64,000 bases of DNA from MWAR01 sp035388825. Its GTDB lineage: Bacteria; Muiribacteriota; Ozemobacteria; Ozemobacterales; Ozemobacteraceae. Below are positions 54,101 to 62,822 of this stretch, in pieces. The position numbers and the translations under genes were made by a program. The DNA is taken from NCBI GenBank assembly GCA_035388825.1, contig DAOOQQ010000020.1, forward strand, positions 1 to 64,000, given 5' to 3'. Below the pieces are notes generated by a model. It did no database searches. It had not been told where the DNA came from and saw only the letters and a list, made by a program, of their open reading frames with translations. How positions within the stretch are numbered: the stretch's first letter is position 1; the number at the start of each line of letters is the position of its first letter.

Positions 54101-54622
54101 CACGGCGGCGAGCGCGCCGGCGGCTTTGCGGCGGGAGAACCGCTTCAGCGCCGTTCCGACATCTTCCCCGGTCAGGGTTTGCGCGGCCGTCGAAACGGTC
54201 AGCCGCCGGAGGGCCGACGAGGTGCCGCGACCGGCTTCGGGATCGGCGAACTCGGCGGCGCTGGTGATGAGCGAGCGGAACCGCTCCGGGGCGATCTCCT
54301 CGATCTCGACGGCCATCTCGACCCCCGAGGGCGGAGCGAGAACCGCCCGCACCGCCTGCATCATCCAGAACATCGACAGCACCCAGGCCGCGACGACGCA
54401 CAGCCAGCGCATGCCCTCGGACTGGATGGGGGTCCGCTCGACGAGCAGGAACACGATCAGGATTCCGAGGAAGGAGGCGATGCTCCAGCCGGCGCAGGCA
54501 AGGAAGACGCGGGTCTGGCGCTTCCGGCGGTACAGGCTCAGAAGACCCTCGAGACGCACGCTGTTCTCGGGGTAGGCGGAAAGCAGTTCGTGGGGCCGGT
54601 CGGGTGTCTGCATGGTGCTCAC
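51179..54622 (-). CDS. DUF4175-like membrane protein with long coiled coil
   Basis: The 1147-aa protein has three N-terminal transmembrane helices (about 37-60, 70-92, 168-188), a beta-rich periplasmic region to about 530 and a very long Gln/Glu/Lys/Leu coiled coil (about 530-800 and 950-1100). A CxxC pair (CTTCSGG) lies near 818. This matches the DUF4175 proteins found in MoxR/BatA operons. The GTG at 54622 overlaps the upstream stop; an ATG at 54613 is the alternative. It probably spans the periplasm as a structural or signalling part of the system. Confidence 0.8.
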   Translation of the reverse strand: MSTMQTPDRPHELLSAYPENSVRLEGLLSLYRRKRQTRVFLACAGWSIASFLGILIVFLLVERTPIQSEGMRWLCVVAAWVLSMFWMMQAVRAVLAPPSGVEMAVEIEEIAPERFRSLITSAAEFADPEAGRGTSSALRRLTVSTAAQTLTGEDVGTALKRFSRRKAAGALAAVTLLLIVWTALSPAEVRRGVLRLIHPFTALPSWSSLELNVYPGSRIIARGDSLEISVVPNQPTELGPVLALFKPKAPSGTATEMYPDETASHARYVYTLTGLQESTDYQVNVGQVKSDRFSITVMPRPELAGLRLTLHHPDYLATQPETLPEGVGDASVIAGSRIDIRGRASQRLKNAVLDLAPGGSLTAELSQGDTFIASLTVATDTRWSILLTNEFGLANDNPVRYRIRALQDASPTVTILKPAADIEFPTSKRLDMKVEATDDFGVVTTVLWYAVGNRSDWIPLNLKADFSPKKRFEVEYPWMLDTLAIEPGTKVSYYVKAEDAVKPVPNIATSPIYHLNMPSMYDVYKGGEQAHEDVTSQLQELMEAQKLRRQALEQTYEQIKHEGRMDEATERRLRESIQEGEQRQKQAEEIINKFQEMQERSKENPFSSPDALEKMQKVNELLNDVLDDESKRLMKQLRESLTSMKLDPKDLEKFEEAFKMDNYLKNLDRTIELLKQLKDERKLEALGQAVDDLLKRQQRMASETAALEEKQKQGALSPEEESKLNDLAAQQEKLRQELEQLRKQAEEIAAKKPQPGEPENPAAEDVKNLRDKMKQEDFNKTAEEIKKSLEQKNPSAAREHQQKMLKFLESLAKDGQKICTTCSGGEQKQLDLSRFIRRALNVSRDQESLLLQLNGLPGQFMRGQKPAIEGIIDETSVLQLLVRQQATDLEGALETLIRSSFTVDPGVMQPLQGVQNLFVEIVKNLEDRQIGRARNDQREIIRRFNLLAMELMRAQDQSQNQQNNQNAASAMQRFKDLTRRQLSLYQQMMQKQRLPADQRMMEDLRRMAMEQRKIRESLEQLMREGKQQMQTLGRLDDVLKEMQDLETKTLDPQLRREVSERQKALYDRMLKAQKSIKNREEESEERKATKAREIVQTAPDKPLPEIGTDTRDLARDFLGESREEYPKNYELLLREYYKSLSLSGENL

Positions 54623-55287
54623 TGCGAGAGGGCGTAGAAAAGGATGTTGAGGGCCATCTTCATGGCTTCCTCGCGCTTTTCGGGCGTGTTCTCGGGGTGG
54701 ACGCCCTCGTCTTCGAGGCCGTCGCCGATGTCGGTTTCATACGTGTAGAAAATGACCAGGCGGCCCTTGCTGAAGATACCATACCCCTGGGGCGGCTTGC
54801 CATCGTGCTCGTGGATCTTCGGCAGCCCTTGCGGCAGATCGTAGGCCGTGCGGTAGATCGGGTGGTCGGCCGGCAGCAGAGCCGGCTCCTTGTCGGGATA
54901 CAGCTTGCGCAGCTCGCGCCGGATCGACTTGTCGATGCCGTAACAGTCGTCGATCCAGAGGAAGCCGCCGTTGTCCAGATACGTGACGAGCCGGTTGACC
55001 TCCTGGTCCTCGAGTTTCACGTTTCCATGCCCCGTGAGATATATCATAGGATATGTAAATAGCGTTTGGTCGGAAATGCGGATCGGAAGATGCTCGGGCC
55101 GGGTCGACAGGTTGAACCGCTCGGCCGCCGCCTTCAGCAGGTTCGGGATCGAGGTCGGATCGGTATACCAGTCGCCGCCGCCGCCGTACTGGATGCGCGG
55201 AATCGCGATGGTGCCCCATTCGGCGCCGGACGCCGGAGCCGTCAGGACGGCCAGCAGGAACAGCAGGATGAGCCGGATCGTGCGCAT
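54619..55287 (-). CDS. DUF4159 protein
   Basis: The 222-aa exported protein has a signal peptide (about 1-20, ASG). The DUF4159 pattern is clear: RIQYGGGGDWYTDPTSIPNL, then PMIYLTGHGNVKL and FLWIDDCYGIDKSIRRELRK. The fold resembles glutamine-amidotransferase-like domains without the usual catalytic Cys. It is the standard partner of BatA/MoxR clusters. Its ATG overlaps the previous stop by one base (TGATG). An AT-rich patch covers the conserved LFTYPMIYL (55038-55066). Confidence 0.88.
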   Translation of the reverse strand: MRTIRLILLFLLAVLTAPASGAEWGTIAIPRIQYGGGGDWYTDPTSIPNLLKAAAERFNLSTRPEHLPIRISDQTLFTYPMIYLTGHGNVKLEDQEVNRLVTYLDNGGFLWIDDCYGIDKSIRRELRKLYPDKEPALLPADHPIYRTAYDLPQGLPKIHEHDGKPPQGYGIFSKGRLVIFYTYETDIGDGLEDEGVHPENTPEKREEAMKMALNILFYALSQ

Positions 55288-57554
55288 CAACTGAACCCCC
55301 GTTTCCGACGGATGATCCACTCGGCCAGCGGAAGGGCGAGCAGCAGCGCCAGCAGCAGGCCGCTGTCCTGGGCGTCGAAGGATTTCGTCTCCTGCTTTTT
55401 CCCCGGTGTGGGCCTGATCGCCTCGAGCAGCTCGTCGCGTGCCTCGACGGGGCGATGGGCGCCGCCCGTGGAGGAGGCGAGCCGGCTCATCAGATCGGTC
55501 TGCACCTCGGGATTGTCGAACTCGGCCGTCGGCACCTCGACGAGGAGCTGGCCCCGGGCTTCCCCGAGCAGGGAACCCTGGTGGACGGCCTTTGCCGTGA
55601 TCGTGTGGAGCCCGCGCGCGGCCGGGATGAAGGTGGACTCGTAGCAGCCCTTCTCGGTGGTCGCGGTGAACGTCAGCGAGACAGGTTCGCCGCCGGCCGT
55701 ACTCATCTGGGCCGATACCTGGGCCGTGTCGACCGGCCGGCGCCGGGTGTCGCTCACCCAGACGCGCAGCACGGCCGGCTGACCCGTGAAGCCGCGCGAC
55801 GAGGGCAGTTCCAGCGTGACCTGGGCGTCTTCGCGCCGGTTCGCAAGCCATTTGAGAGTGTTCATCACGAACGCCGTATACGGCCGGATCGTCCGGTCGG
55901 TCGGCACCTGGGTGAACCCCATCGGCCACAGCGGGCCGCCGCACAACATCGCCACGTTGCCCTGGCCGACCCGATGCGTGAGAAACGCCGGCTGGGCCGC
56001 CCCGTTCCGCTCGATCGTGCTCGAAAGCAGCGTCTCGGCCCCGCTCTTGCGGGCCTGGTAGGTGAACAGGCCGTCGAGCTTCGGCAGCGAGGCGAAGAAC
56101 TCCTGGTTCTCGATCGGATCGTCGAGCAGTCGCAGGAAGGCATACGGCGTATCCCGCGCGGCGAGGACGAGGCTGCACGGTGTGCCGGTCCAGGACTCCC
56201 CGGTGAGCTCGACGGGAAACAGGGCCTTCAGTTTCGAGCCGGCATACCCCAGATCGGCGTATCCGCTCGATCCAGGCAGGATCAGCAGGCCGGTCTTGCC
56301 CGTCTCGATCCGCCCCAGGAGAAGCTCGGCGTGAGGCTCGAGAACCGAGGCCGGCAGGCCGGCCAGTATGACCACGTCGGCATCCTCGAGATCGGTCAGG
56401 ACGGGTGCGGGAACGGCGGCTTTCAGCTCGGAATCCACGGTCGGGAGCCAGCGGTTCTCCCCGACGCGCGTCCAGCCGTACACGTGGGCGTTCGGGTCGC
56501 TGCGCGCGGCAGACCGGATGAAGGTTTGGTCCCAGCCCGGGGAGCCCGCGAGCATCACGATCTTGAGCCGCTCCTTCACGACCTTCAGCAGGAAGCCGGT
56601 CTCGTTGTTCTCGTGCGTCAACTCCCCGGCGAACTTCGGCACCGAGACGGCAAAGGTGAAGGCACCCTCCGTGTCGCAGGGAATGTTGATGGCGAAGGGG
56701 ATCCGGCTCTGGCCGGCGGGAGCCGCCACGTCGAGGGACGTGAAGGGGGCCCCGTCTTTCGTTATCGTTATTGGTATTGTATTAGAAGCTATTCTCTGGA
56801 CGCGGAGTTCGCCGCGCAGTCGGACCAGCGAGTTGAGATACCCGACCGAGGGCGGCCGCTCGAGAGAGACGGCGAGATCGCTCACCTGGCCGGTGCGGCC
56901 GGTTCCCAGAAAATACAGGGGGGTGCGGTGGCGGGCGAGCGCGTCGAGGGGGTTGTCGCCGGTGTTGTGTGCCCCGTCCGTCAGCAGGATGACGCCGAGC
57001 AGGTTGCCCTCGCCGAGGTGGTTCGTGATGTCCGTCACGGCGCGGGTCAGGTTCGTCTGGGGGCCGTCGGGGGCGAGGCCGAACGAGGCCACGTCATCGC
57101 GGCTGAGCGGGGCGACGGAGCCGGCGAACGAGAACAGGGCGGGGCTGATTCCCGTGCGGCGCTCCAGTTCATCGATCAGGCGGCCTTTCCCGAGAGCTTC
57201 CTGGACGCGCTCGAGGCGGCTGACCCCCTCCTCCCGTATGCTCATGCTGCGCGAGGTGTCGATCACGACCGCGAGCTTGTTCTTCTGGGGAATCCACCCG
57301 GAAACCGTGCATTTCAGGCCGGCGAGCAGCACGAGCAGGCCGGCGACGAAGGCCAGGCGCAGCCCCGTGAGCGTGAGGAACAGCGGTCTCGAGCAGGGCT
57401 TGTCCTCGACCCGGTAGGTCAGCAGGAAGGCCGGAACCGCCACCAGCAGGGCGAGAAGCAGGCCCGCCCAACCCCAGCCGAGCGTGAACCGCACCGACTC
57501 GATCGTCTGGATCGGCGCCGTTTCGAATCCGAGCAGCTTCAGGAGCGTGTTCAC
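55287..57554 (-). CDS. Membrane-bound von Willebrand factor A protein with GATase-like region
   Basis: The 755-aa protein starts at a GTG overlapping the previous stop (GTGA), with GGGAGGGC upstream. Two transmembrane helices lie at about 25-80. The vWA domain follows, with the metal-site motif DTSRSMS near 98 and LLTDGAHNT later. A beta-sandwich and a ThuA/GATase-like region (about 330-560, LKIVMLAGSPGWDQTFIRSA) come next, then a last beta domain and a C-terminal helix (about 730-748). It is a typical middle gene of the BatA cluster. An AT-rich patch is at 56759-56797. Confidence 0.85.
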   Translation of the reverse strand: MNTLLKLLGFETAPIQTIESVRFTLGWGWAGLLLALLVAVPAFLLTYRVEDKPCSRPLFLTLTGLRLAFVAGLLVLLAGLKCTVSGWIPQKNKLAVVIDTSRSMSIREEGVSRLERVQEALGKGRLIDELERRTGISPALFSFAGSVAPLSRDDVASFGLAPDGPQTNLTRAVTDITNHLGEGNLLGVILLTDGAHNTGDNPLDALARHRTPLYFLGTGRTGQVSDLAVSLERPPSVGYLNSLVRLRGELRVQRIASNTIPITITKDGAPFTSLDVAAPAGQSRIPFAINIPCDTEGAFTFAVSVPKFAGELTHENNETGFLLKVVKERLKIVMLAGSPGWDQTFIRSAARSDPNAHVYGWTRVGENRWLPTVDSELKAAVPAPVLTDLEDADVVILAGLPASVLEPHAELLLGRIETGKTGLLILPGSSGYADLGYAGSKLKALFPVELTGESWTGTPCSLVLAARDTPYAFLRLLDDPIENQEFFASLPKLDGLFTYQARKSGAETLLSSTIERNGAAQPAFLTHRVGQGNVAMLCGGPLWPMGFTQVPTDRTIRPYTAFVMNTLKWLANRREDAQVTLELPSSRGFTGQPAVLRVWVSDTRRRPVDTAQVSAQMSTAGGEPVSLTFTATTEKGCYESTFIPAARGLHTITAKAVHQGSLLGEARGQLLVEVPTAEFDNPEVQTDLMSRLASSTGGAHRPVEARDELLEAIRPTPGKKQETKSFDAQDSGLLLALLLALPLAEWIIRRKRGFS

Positions 57555-59704
57555 GATGACGCCCTCCCGCCGAGCCGCAGGGGGCGGTTCGCCAGAATCG
57601 ACTCGGCCAGCACCGTCAGAAGCAGCGCCCACAGCAGCGGAAACGAGACGTCACGGCCTTCGCGCACCGCGACGACCTTCTGGCCGAGGCTCTGTTTCGA
57701 GCCGGCCTGGTGCTCCAATCGGATGAACCGCACGATGCGGCTCTGGGGCAGCCGTTCGAGATCGCTCTCGGCCGGCGGCGGATTGACCGCGAACGCTTCT
57801 TCGCGTTCCGTCGCGCCCTCGAAGCGGAGCCGGTAGAAGCCGGCCTGATCCGTCTGCGCCACGGTCAGATGCAGGAGTCCTTCCCCGTTGTCGCGCCGGA
57901 GCGGGATCTCCTGGGACTGGCCGGTTGGCAGGGTCAGCGAGACGCGTTTGAGGCCTTCTTCCGAGACGGTGAGGGAAACCGGCGTTCCGGGCTGGATGGC
58001 TCCGGCATTGATGCCCTGGCGGGACAGCATGCCCATGACCGAGGCGTGAACGAACGGCAGGAAGGTGGGCTTGAGCGGCCACGTCGTCCAGCCGGTGTCG
58101 GCGGTGAAGGTGACGAGCAGCGTGCGGCCCTGGCCGCGCCGTTCCTCGACGATGCCGGGCAGGCCATGGCTCATGCGCGCGAGGACCAGCGCCGAGGGGT
58201 TCGGCTGCACCTGGTAGAACTCGTATACCGGCGCGCGGCCCGGGTCACCCGAGCCGTCGGTGCCGAACGGTTTGAACGCCGGATGGCCGGTGTCGAGGTC
58301 GGTGAGCTGGTAGGCGACGGCCTTGCTGACGGCGTTGCCGACCCGTTTGAACAGCCGTGCCGGCAGCAGATACCCGCCGCCGAGGCCGTCGATCAGGGTG
58401 GCGTTGTACCAGGCCGGGTCGACCCGCGGCCCGCAGAAGGTCACGAGGCTGCCGCCGCCGAGCAGGTATTTCGAAAGCGACTTCACGAGCGCGTCGGGAA
58501 GCGACCGCTGGTTGACGAGGAAGACCGTGGCGTATTCCGACGGATTCACCTCCCCGGTCTCCTCGGGGCTGCGGCTGTCGACGAGGAACAGCGCCCCTTC
58601 GGTGCGGTTGAGCGGATTCAGCGCGAACCGCAGGAACAGATCCTCACGGTTGGGCTTGCCGTCGCGGTCGGGCGGGGGACGAAGGATCAGGACGCGGGGC
58701 GGCGCGCGAACCTGCACGGCGAGATGCCGCACGTCGTCCTGGGGCAGCGCATCGGCCGGCAGAACGGCCCGGACGTGCTGGAACCCGGTGTCGCCGAACG
58801 TGAGCGGGATCTCGAGCCGTTTCGACCCGTTCGGGCCCAGCTCGATCGTCTGTTCGCTTTTCTTGTCGTCCCCGACGAGAATCGAGAGACGCGTGGTGTG
58901 GGGCTGGGCCGAATGGTTGACGACGGTCGCGCGCAACGTGGCGGGCCGGCCTTTCATGACCATCGGGTCATCGATGGCCAGTTCCGTCACGGCCAGGTTC
59001 GGCGGGGCCGCGTCCCCGACCTGGACGAGAACGAGATCGATCGACGGGTCGATCCGCTTCAGGTCGTAGGTGGCCAGAAGCGGCTCCCACGAGGATTTCG
59101 TCAGGTCGGTCACGAGATACACCGTCCGCCGGAACGCGCGCACGGGGGCCAGCAGCTTGAGCGCGGGCTGGAGAGCGCCGGCGAGGTTCGTTCCCGCCGC
59201 GCTGAGCGGGGCGTTGCGAACGGCCTCTTTCAGCTCGTTCTTGTCCCAGGTCAGTTGCGGGAACAGCACCGTCCCCGGATCGTTGCATAAAATAACGGAT
59301 GCTTTGTCATACGGCCCCATCTGGTCGACGATCTCGATGGCGCGTGCCCGGGCCGTGTTGAACAGCGAGATGCCCTGGTGCGTCGTGCCCATCGAGAGGG
59401 AGTTGTCGAGGATCACGACGAATGCGGCGGGGGCGCCGGTGCCCGCCGAAAGCGCGCCGCCACCGATGAAGGGACGGGCGAACGCGAGCGTGAGAAGCAA
59501 TACGGCCAGGATGCGGAGGGCCAGCAGCAGCAGGTGGCGCAGCTTCATGCGGCGCGTCATCGCCTCGACCGAAAGCCGGATCAGCCGCAGGCTCGGAAAG
59601 TCGCGCGGAACGGGCGTGCGCCGGTAATACAGGTGCAGCCAGAGGGGCACGCCGACCGCCAGGGCGCCGGTCAGCAGCCACGGGTTTCCGAAGGAGAGGG
59701 GCAT
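57551..59704 (-). CDS. BatA-type membrane protein with vWA domain
   Basis: The 717-aa protein has the BatA N-terminal region (LSFGNPWLLTGALAVGVPLW) and a second helix (RHLLLLALRILAVLLLTLAF, about 57-76). A vWA domain follows with VVILDNSLSMG near 92-102. A long beta-rich periplasmic region and a C-terminal transmembrane helix close it. BatA-type proteins link MoxR ATPases to envelope processes. The gene lies 2 bp after DUF58. An AT-rich patch is at 59284-59312. Confidence 0.87.
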   Translation of the reverse strand: MPLSFGNPWLLTGALAVGVPLWLHLYYRRTPVPRDFPSLRLIRLSVEAMTRRMKLRHLLLLALRILAVLLLTLAFARPFIGGGALSAGTGAPAAFVVILDNSLSMGTTHQGISLFNTARARAIEIVDQMGPYDKASVILCNDPGTVLFPQLTWDKNELKEAVRNAPLSAAGTNLAGALQPALKLLAPVRAFRRTVYLVTDLTKSSWEPLLATYDLKRIDPSIDLVLVQVGDAAPPNLAVTELAIDDPMVMKGRPATLRATVVNHSAQPHTTRLSILVGDDKKSEQTIELGPNGSKRLEIPLTFGDTGFQHVRAVLPADALPQDDVRHLAVQVRAPPRVLILRPPPDRDGKPNREDLFLRFALNPLNRTEGALFLVDSRSPEETGEVNPSEYATVFLVNQRSLPDALVKSLSKYLLGGGSLVTFCGPRVDPAWYNATLIDGLGGGYLLPARLFKRVGNAVSKAVAYQLTDLDTGHPAFKPFGTDGSGDPGRAPVYEFYQVQPNPSALVLARMSHGLPGIVEERRGQGRTLLVTFTADTGWTTWPLKPTFLPFVHASVMGMLSRQGINAGAIQPGTPVSLTVSEEGLKRVSLTLPTGQSQEIPLRRDNGEGLLHLTVAQTDQAGFYRLRFEGATEREEAFAVNPPPAESDLERLPQSRIVRFIRLEHQAGSKQSLGQKVVAVREGRDVSFPLLWALLLTVLAESILANRPLRLGGRASS

Positions 59705-59706
59705 GG

Positions 59707-60624
59707 TCAGGCCAGCCGCGCGCCGACGGACTGGCGGCGCGTGAAGAAACTCTTGAGACTCGCCTCGACCGGCCGCGAGGTGTCGGCCAGCAGGTAGTCG
59801 ATGCCGGATTTGCGCAGCGCGGACTGGAATGCCCCGACATACTGCTGCAGGCGGCGCAGATACTCGCGGCGCAGCGAAAACGCGTCGGTGATCAGCTCGG
59901 AGCGGTCCTCGAGGTCGCGGAACAGCGTCGTGTCCTCGAACGGGAAGGTCAGCTCGTGGTGGTCGAGGATGTGGAACAGCAGCACCTCGTGGCGCCGCGT
60001 GCGAAGCTGGCGCACCTTGTTGATGATCGTCTCGGCGTTGTCCATCAGGTCCGAGAAGATGATCAGCAGGCCCCGCTTGCGCATCGTGCCGGCCACCCGG
60101 TCGAGGGCATCCCCGATATCCGTGCGGTCCTGCGGCGCCGTCTGCTCGAGTTCGGTGCAGATGCTCTTGAGCTGCGCCATCCCCGTGCGGGGCCGGATCA
60201 CCCGACGCACCCCGTCGGCGAACGTGACGAGGCCGACCGAATCCTGCTGCCGCAGCATCAGATACGCGAGGGAAGCGGCGAGCGTGGCCGCGTATTCCAG
60301 CTTGCTCATCGGCGCGTTCCCGCCCCGGTAGCCCATCGAGCCGCTCGTGTCCATGATCAGGTAGCCCGAGAGGTTCGTCTCCTCCTCGTGCTCCTTGATG
60401 TAATACTTGTCGGTGCGGGCATACACCTTCCAGTCGATGTCCTTGAGCGGGTCGCCCGGAACATACTGGCGGTATTCGGAGAACTCGACGTTGAACCCCT
60501 TGAACGGGCTCTTGTGGAGCCCCTCGACGAACCCCTCCACGACGTTGCGGGCCTTGATCTCGAGGGCTGCCAGCGAGGCGAGCACCTTCGGATCGAGGAA
60601 CCGGGAGAGGCGGGATGTCGTCAT
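59707..60624 (-). CDS. DUF58 protein
   Basis: The 305-aa protein shows the DUF58 signature FSEYRQYVPGDPLKDIDWKV, then YLIMDTSGSMGY, a vWA-like metal site. DUF58 proteins are usual partners of MoxR ATPases. It is cytoplasmic with no transmembrane segment. It lies 28 bp after the MoxR gene; the gap is an AT-rich patch (60623-60656). Confidence 0.92.
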   Translation of the reverse strand: MTTSRLSRFLDPKVLASLAALEIKARNVVEGFVEGLHKSPFKGFNVEFSEYRQYVPGDPLKDIDWKVYARTDKYYIKEHEEETNLSGYLIMDTSGSMGYRGGNAPMSKLEYAATLAASLAYLMLRQQDSVGLVTFADGVRRVIRPRTGMAQLKSICTELEQTAPQDRTDIGDALDRVAGTMRKRGLLIIFSDLMDNAETIINKVRQLRTRRHEVLLFHILDHHELTFPFEDTTLFRDLEDRSELITDAFSLRREYLRRLQQYVGAFQSALRKSGIDYLLADTSRPVEASLKSFFTRRQSVGARLA

Positions 60625-60652
60625 GATATGATTATGAGTATTATATCAGTGG

Positions 60653-61675
60653 TTATTCCCGGGGCTCGGGAACGGCGGCGAGGATGCGCTCGATGATCGT
60701 GTCGGTCGTGATGCCCTCGGCCTCGGCGTTGAAGTTCAGCAGCACGCGGTGGCGGAGCACGGCGTAGGCGAGTGCCCGCACGTCCTCGGTCGCCACGTAG
60801 GAACGGCCCTGCAACACGGCGCGGGCCTTGCCGGCCAGCACGAGATACTGGCTCGCGCGGGGACCGGCGCCCCAGGTGACGAAGTCGTTCACGAAGGCCA
60901 GCCCGCCTTCCTTCTTCGGCCGGGTCGCCTCGGCGATCGAGACGGCATACTTCACGACGCGGTCGGAGACGGGGACGCGGCGCACCATTTCCTGGAGCTC
61001 GAGGATCCGGGTGCGGCTCAGGACGGGCCGCAGTTCCGGTTCGGCGCCGCCGGTCGTGGCCTTGACCATCGCGACCTCCTCGTCCATCGGCGGATACTCG
61101 ATCCGGACGTTGAACATGAACCGGTCGAGCTGGGCTTCGGGCAGCGGATACGTGCCTTCCTGCTCGATCGGGTTCTGGGTGGCGAGCACGAAGAACGGCG
61201 CCTCGAGCGGGTAGGTCTTGCCGCCGCTGGTGACCACGCGTTCCTGCATTGCCTGGAGCAGCGCCGCCTGGGTCTTCGGCGGGGTGCGGTTGATCTCGTC
61301 GGCCAGCAGGATCTGCGTGAACAGCGGCCCCTCGACGAACCGGAACCGGCGTTCGCGCGTCGTCTGGTCCTCTTCGAGGATGTCGGTGCCGATGATGTCG
61401 GTCGGCATCAAATCGGGCGTGAACTGGATCCGCCGGAAGTTCAAATCCAGCAGCTTGGCCAGGGTGTTGACCAGCAGCGTCTTGCCGAGGCCGGGAACGC
61501 CGATCAGCAGCACGTGGCCACGGGCGAAGAGGGCATACAGCACTTCCTCCACGACCTTGTTCTGACCGATGAACACCTTGCCGATCTCGCGCAGAACCTG
61601 CTCGCGGGCTTTGCGGATATCCGACAGGGCGGTGATGTCCTGCTGTTCCTGGGCGCTGGCCTTGGTTTCCAACAT
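60653..61675 (-). CDS. moxR: MoxR-family AAA ATPase
   Basis: The 340-aa ATPase has Walker A GVPGLGKT (about 58-65), Walker B LLADEINR, the sensor ATQNP and the C-terminal AAA lid. MoxR ATPases act as chaperones that insert cofactors or assemble complexes with vWA proteins. The start is the ATG at 61675 after CCGGAGG. It heads the nine-gene minus-strand operon. A weak promoter, TTTGCC-16-GATACT, may lie about 35 bp upstream of the start. Confidence 0.94.
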   Translation of the reverse strand: MLETKASAQEQQDITALSDIRKAREQVLREIGKVFIGQNKVVEEVLYALFARGHVLLIGVPGLGKTLLVNTLAKLLDLNFRRIQFTPDLMPTDIIGTDILEEDQTTRERRFRFVEGPLFTQILLADEINRTPPKTQAALLQAMQERVVTSGGKTYPLEAPFFVLATQNPIEQEGTYPLPEAQLDRFMFNVRIEYPPMDEEVAMVKATTGGAEPELRPVLSRTRILELQEMVRRVPVSDRVVKYAVSIAEATRPKKEGGLAFVNDFVTWGAGPRASQYLVLAGKARAVLQGRSYVATEDVRALAYAVLRHRVLLNFNAEAEGITTDTIIERILAAVPEPRE

Positions 61676-61826
61676 GCTGACCTCCGGGAGAGATAGAGGC
61701 CCCACAGTATCATGGAATTCCCCCCCGGGCAAATCCGTGTGAGAGCGCTCAGACGTCCGTGCCTGTCGACGGGGTCGGTGCCGGTCCGGTTGACGCCGCC
61801 GGAAGGGCCGTGCTAGAACTGGAGCG

Positions 61827-62822
61827 ATGCGTACACCCGATTTCATGCGCGAGGAAGGCACGCTCACCGAGTGCCTGCTGTGCCCAAACCGCTGCCGCAT
61901 CGCCGACGGACGCCGGGGCCGATGCCTGGCCCGCGGCCGCGAACAGGGGCGCGGCGTCCTGCACAATTACGCCCAGGTCACCTCGGCGCATGTCGATCCG
62001 GTCGAGAAAAAGCCGCTGTATCATTTCCACCCCGGCCGCCCGATCTTCTCGATCGGCTCCTACGGCTGCAATCTCGCCTGCCGGTTCTGCCAGAACTATG
62101 AAATATCGCAACAGATATGCCCGACCGAACCGGTCCAGCCCGACCGCCTCGCGGAATGGGCCGCCGAAGTGCCCGGCAATATCGGGGTCGCGTTCACCTA
62201 CAACGAGCCGGGGATCTGGTACGAGTATATCGTCGATGCAGCCCCGTTCCTGAAGAAGCGCGACCTGTCGGTCGTGATGGTCACCAACGGCTACCTCGAG
62301 CCCGAGCCGTGGCGCAACCTGTGCGGGGTGGTCGATGCGATGAACATCGATCTGAAGGGGTTCACGCCCGAATTCTATCGCGATATCACCCGCGGTGCGC
62401 TCGAGCCGGTGCTCGCGAACATCACGACCGCCGTCCGGGCCGGGGTTCACGTCGAGCTGACGAACCTCGTCGTCCCCGGCCTCAACGATGATCCGGCCGT
62501 GTTCGGCCGCATGATCGACTGGATCGCCGCCCTCTCGCCTGAGCTGCCGCTCCACCTGTCCCGCTACTTCCCGCGTTTCCACGAGCATGCCCCACCGACG
62601 CCGCCCGAAACGCTCGAAGCGTTCGCCCGCACCGCAAACGAACGTCTCCGGTATGTCTACGTCGGCAACCTGGCCACCGAGCACGGCCAGGACACGCTTT
62701 GCCCGGCCTGCAGGGCGCCCGTCATCCGCCGCTCGGGGTATCACGTCGAGGTGGTGCGGCGCAGCGCGACGTGCTCCTGCGGCAACCGCCTCCCGATCAA
62801 GGGGTTCGAAGACCATGACTGA
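61827..62822 (+). CDS. AmrS-like radical SAM enzyme (AmmeMemoRadiSam family)
   Basis: The 331-aa protein has an N-terminal Cys pair (CLLCPNRC), then the radical SAM motif CNLACRFC (about 81-88) in SYGCNLACRFCQNYEIS, the hallmark of the AmrS/PflA-like family. GVAFTYNEPGIWYEY and MNIDLKGFTPEFYRD also fit. It binds a 4Fe-4S cluster and SAM; the product is unknown. C-terminal CPAC and CSC may bind another metal. The usual partners Memo and AMMECR1 are not adjacent. An AT-rich patch covers NYEISQQIC (62095-62120). Confidence 0.9.
   Translation: MRTPDFMREEGTLTECLLCPNRCRIADGRRGRCLARGREQGRGVLHNYAQVTSAHVDPVEKKPLYHFHPGRPIFSIGSYGCNLACRFCQNYEISQQICPTEPVQPDRLAEWAAEVPGNIGVAFTYNEPGIWYEYIVDAAPFLKKRDLSVVMVTNGYLEPEPWRNLCGVVDAMNIDLKGFTPEFYRDITRGALEPVLANITTAVRAGVHVELTNLVVPGLNDDPAVFGRMIDWIAALSPELPLHLSRYFPRFHEHAPPTPPETLEAFARTANERLRYVYVGNLATEHGQDTLCPACRAPVIRRSGYHVEVVRRSATCSCGNRLPIKGFEDHD

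Noticed and set aside
51563..54637. Plus-strand frame of 1024 codons, very rich in Leu, Arg and His
   Set aside because: It mirrors the Gln/Glu/Lys codons of the DUF4175 coiled coil on the opposite strand.
55288..56178. N-terminal extension of the DUF4159 gene
   Set aside because: It lies inside the vWA gene on the same strand in another frame; the signal peptide begins at 55287.
55455..57836. Plus-strand frame of 793 codons across the vWA gene
   Set aside because: It is antisense to a clear vWA gene and has no domain or ribosome-binding site.
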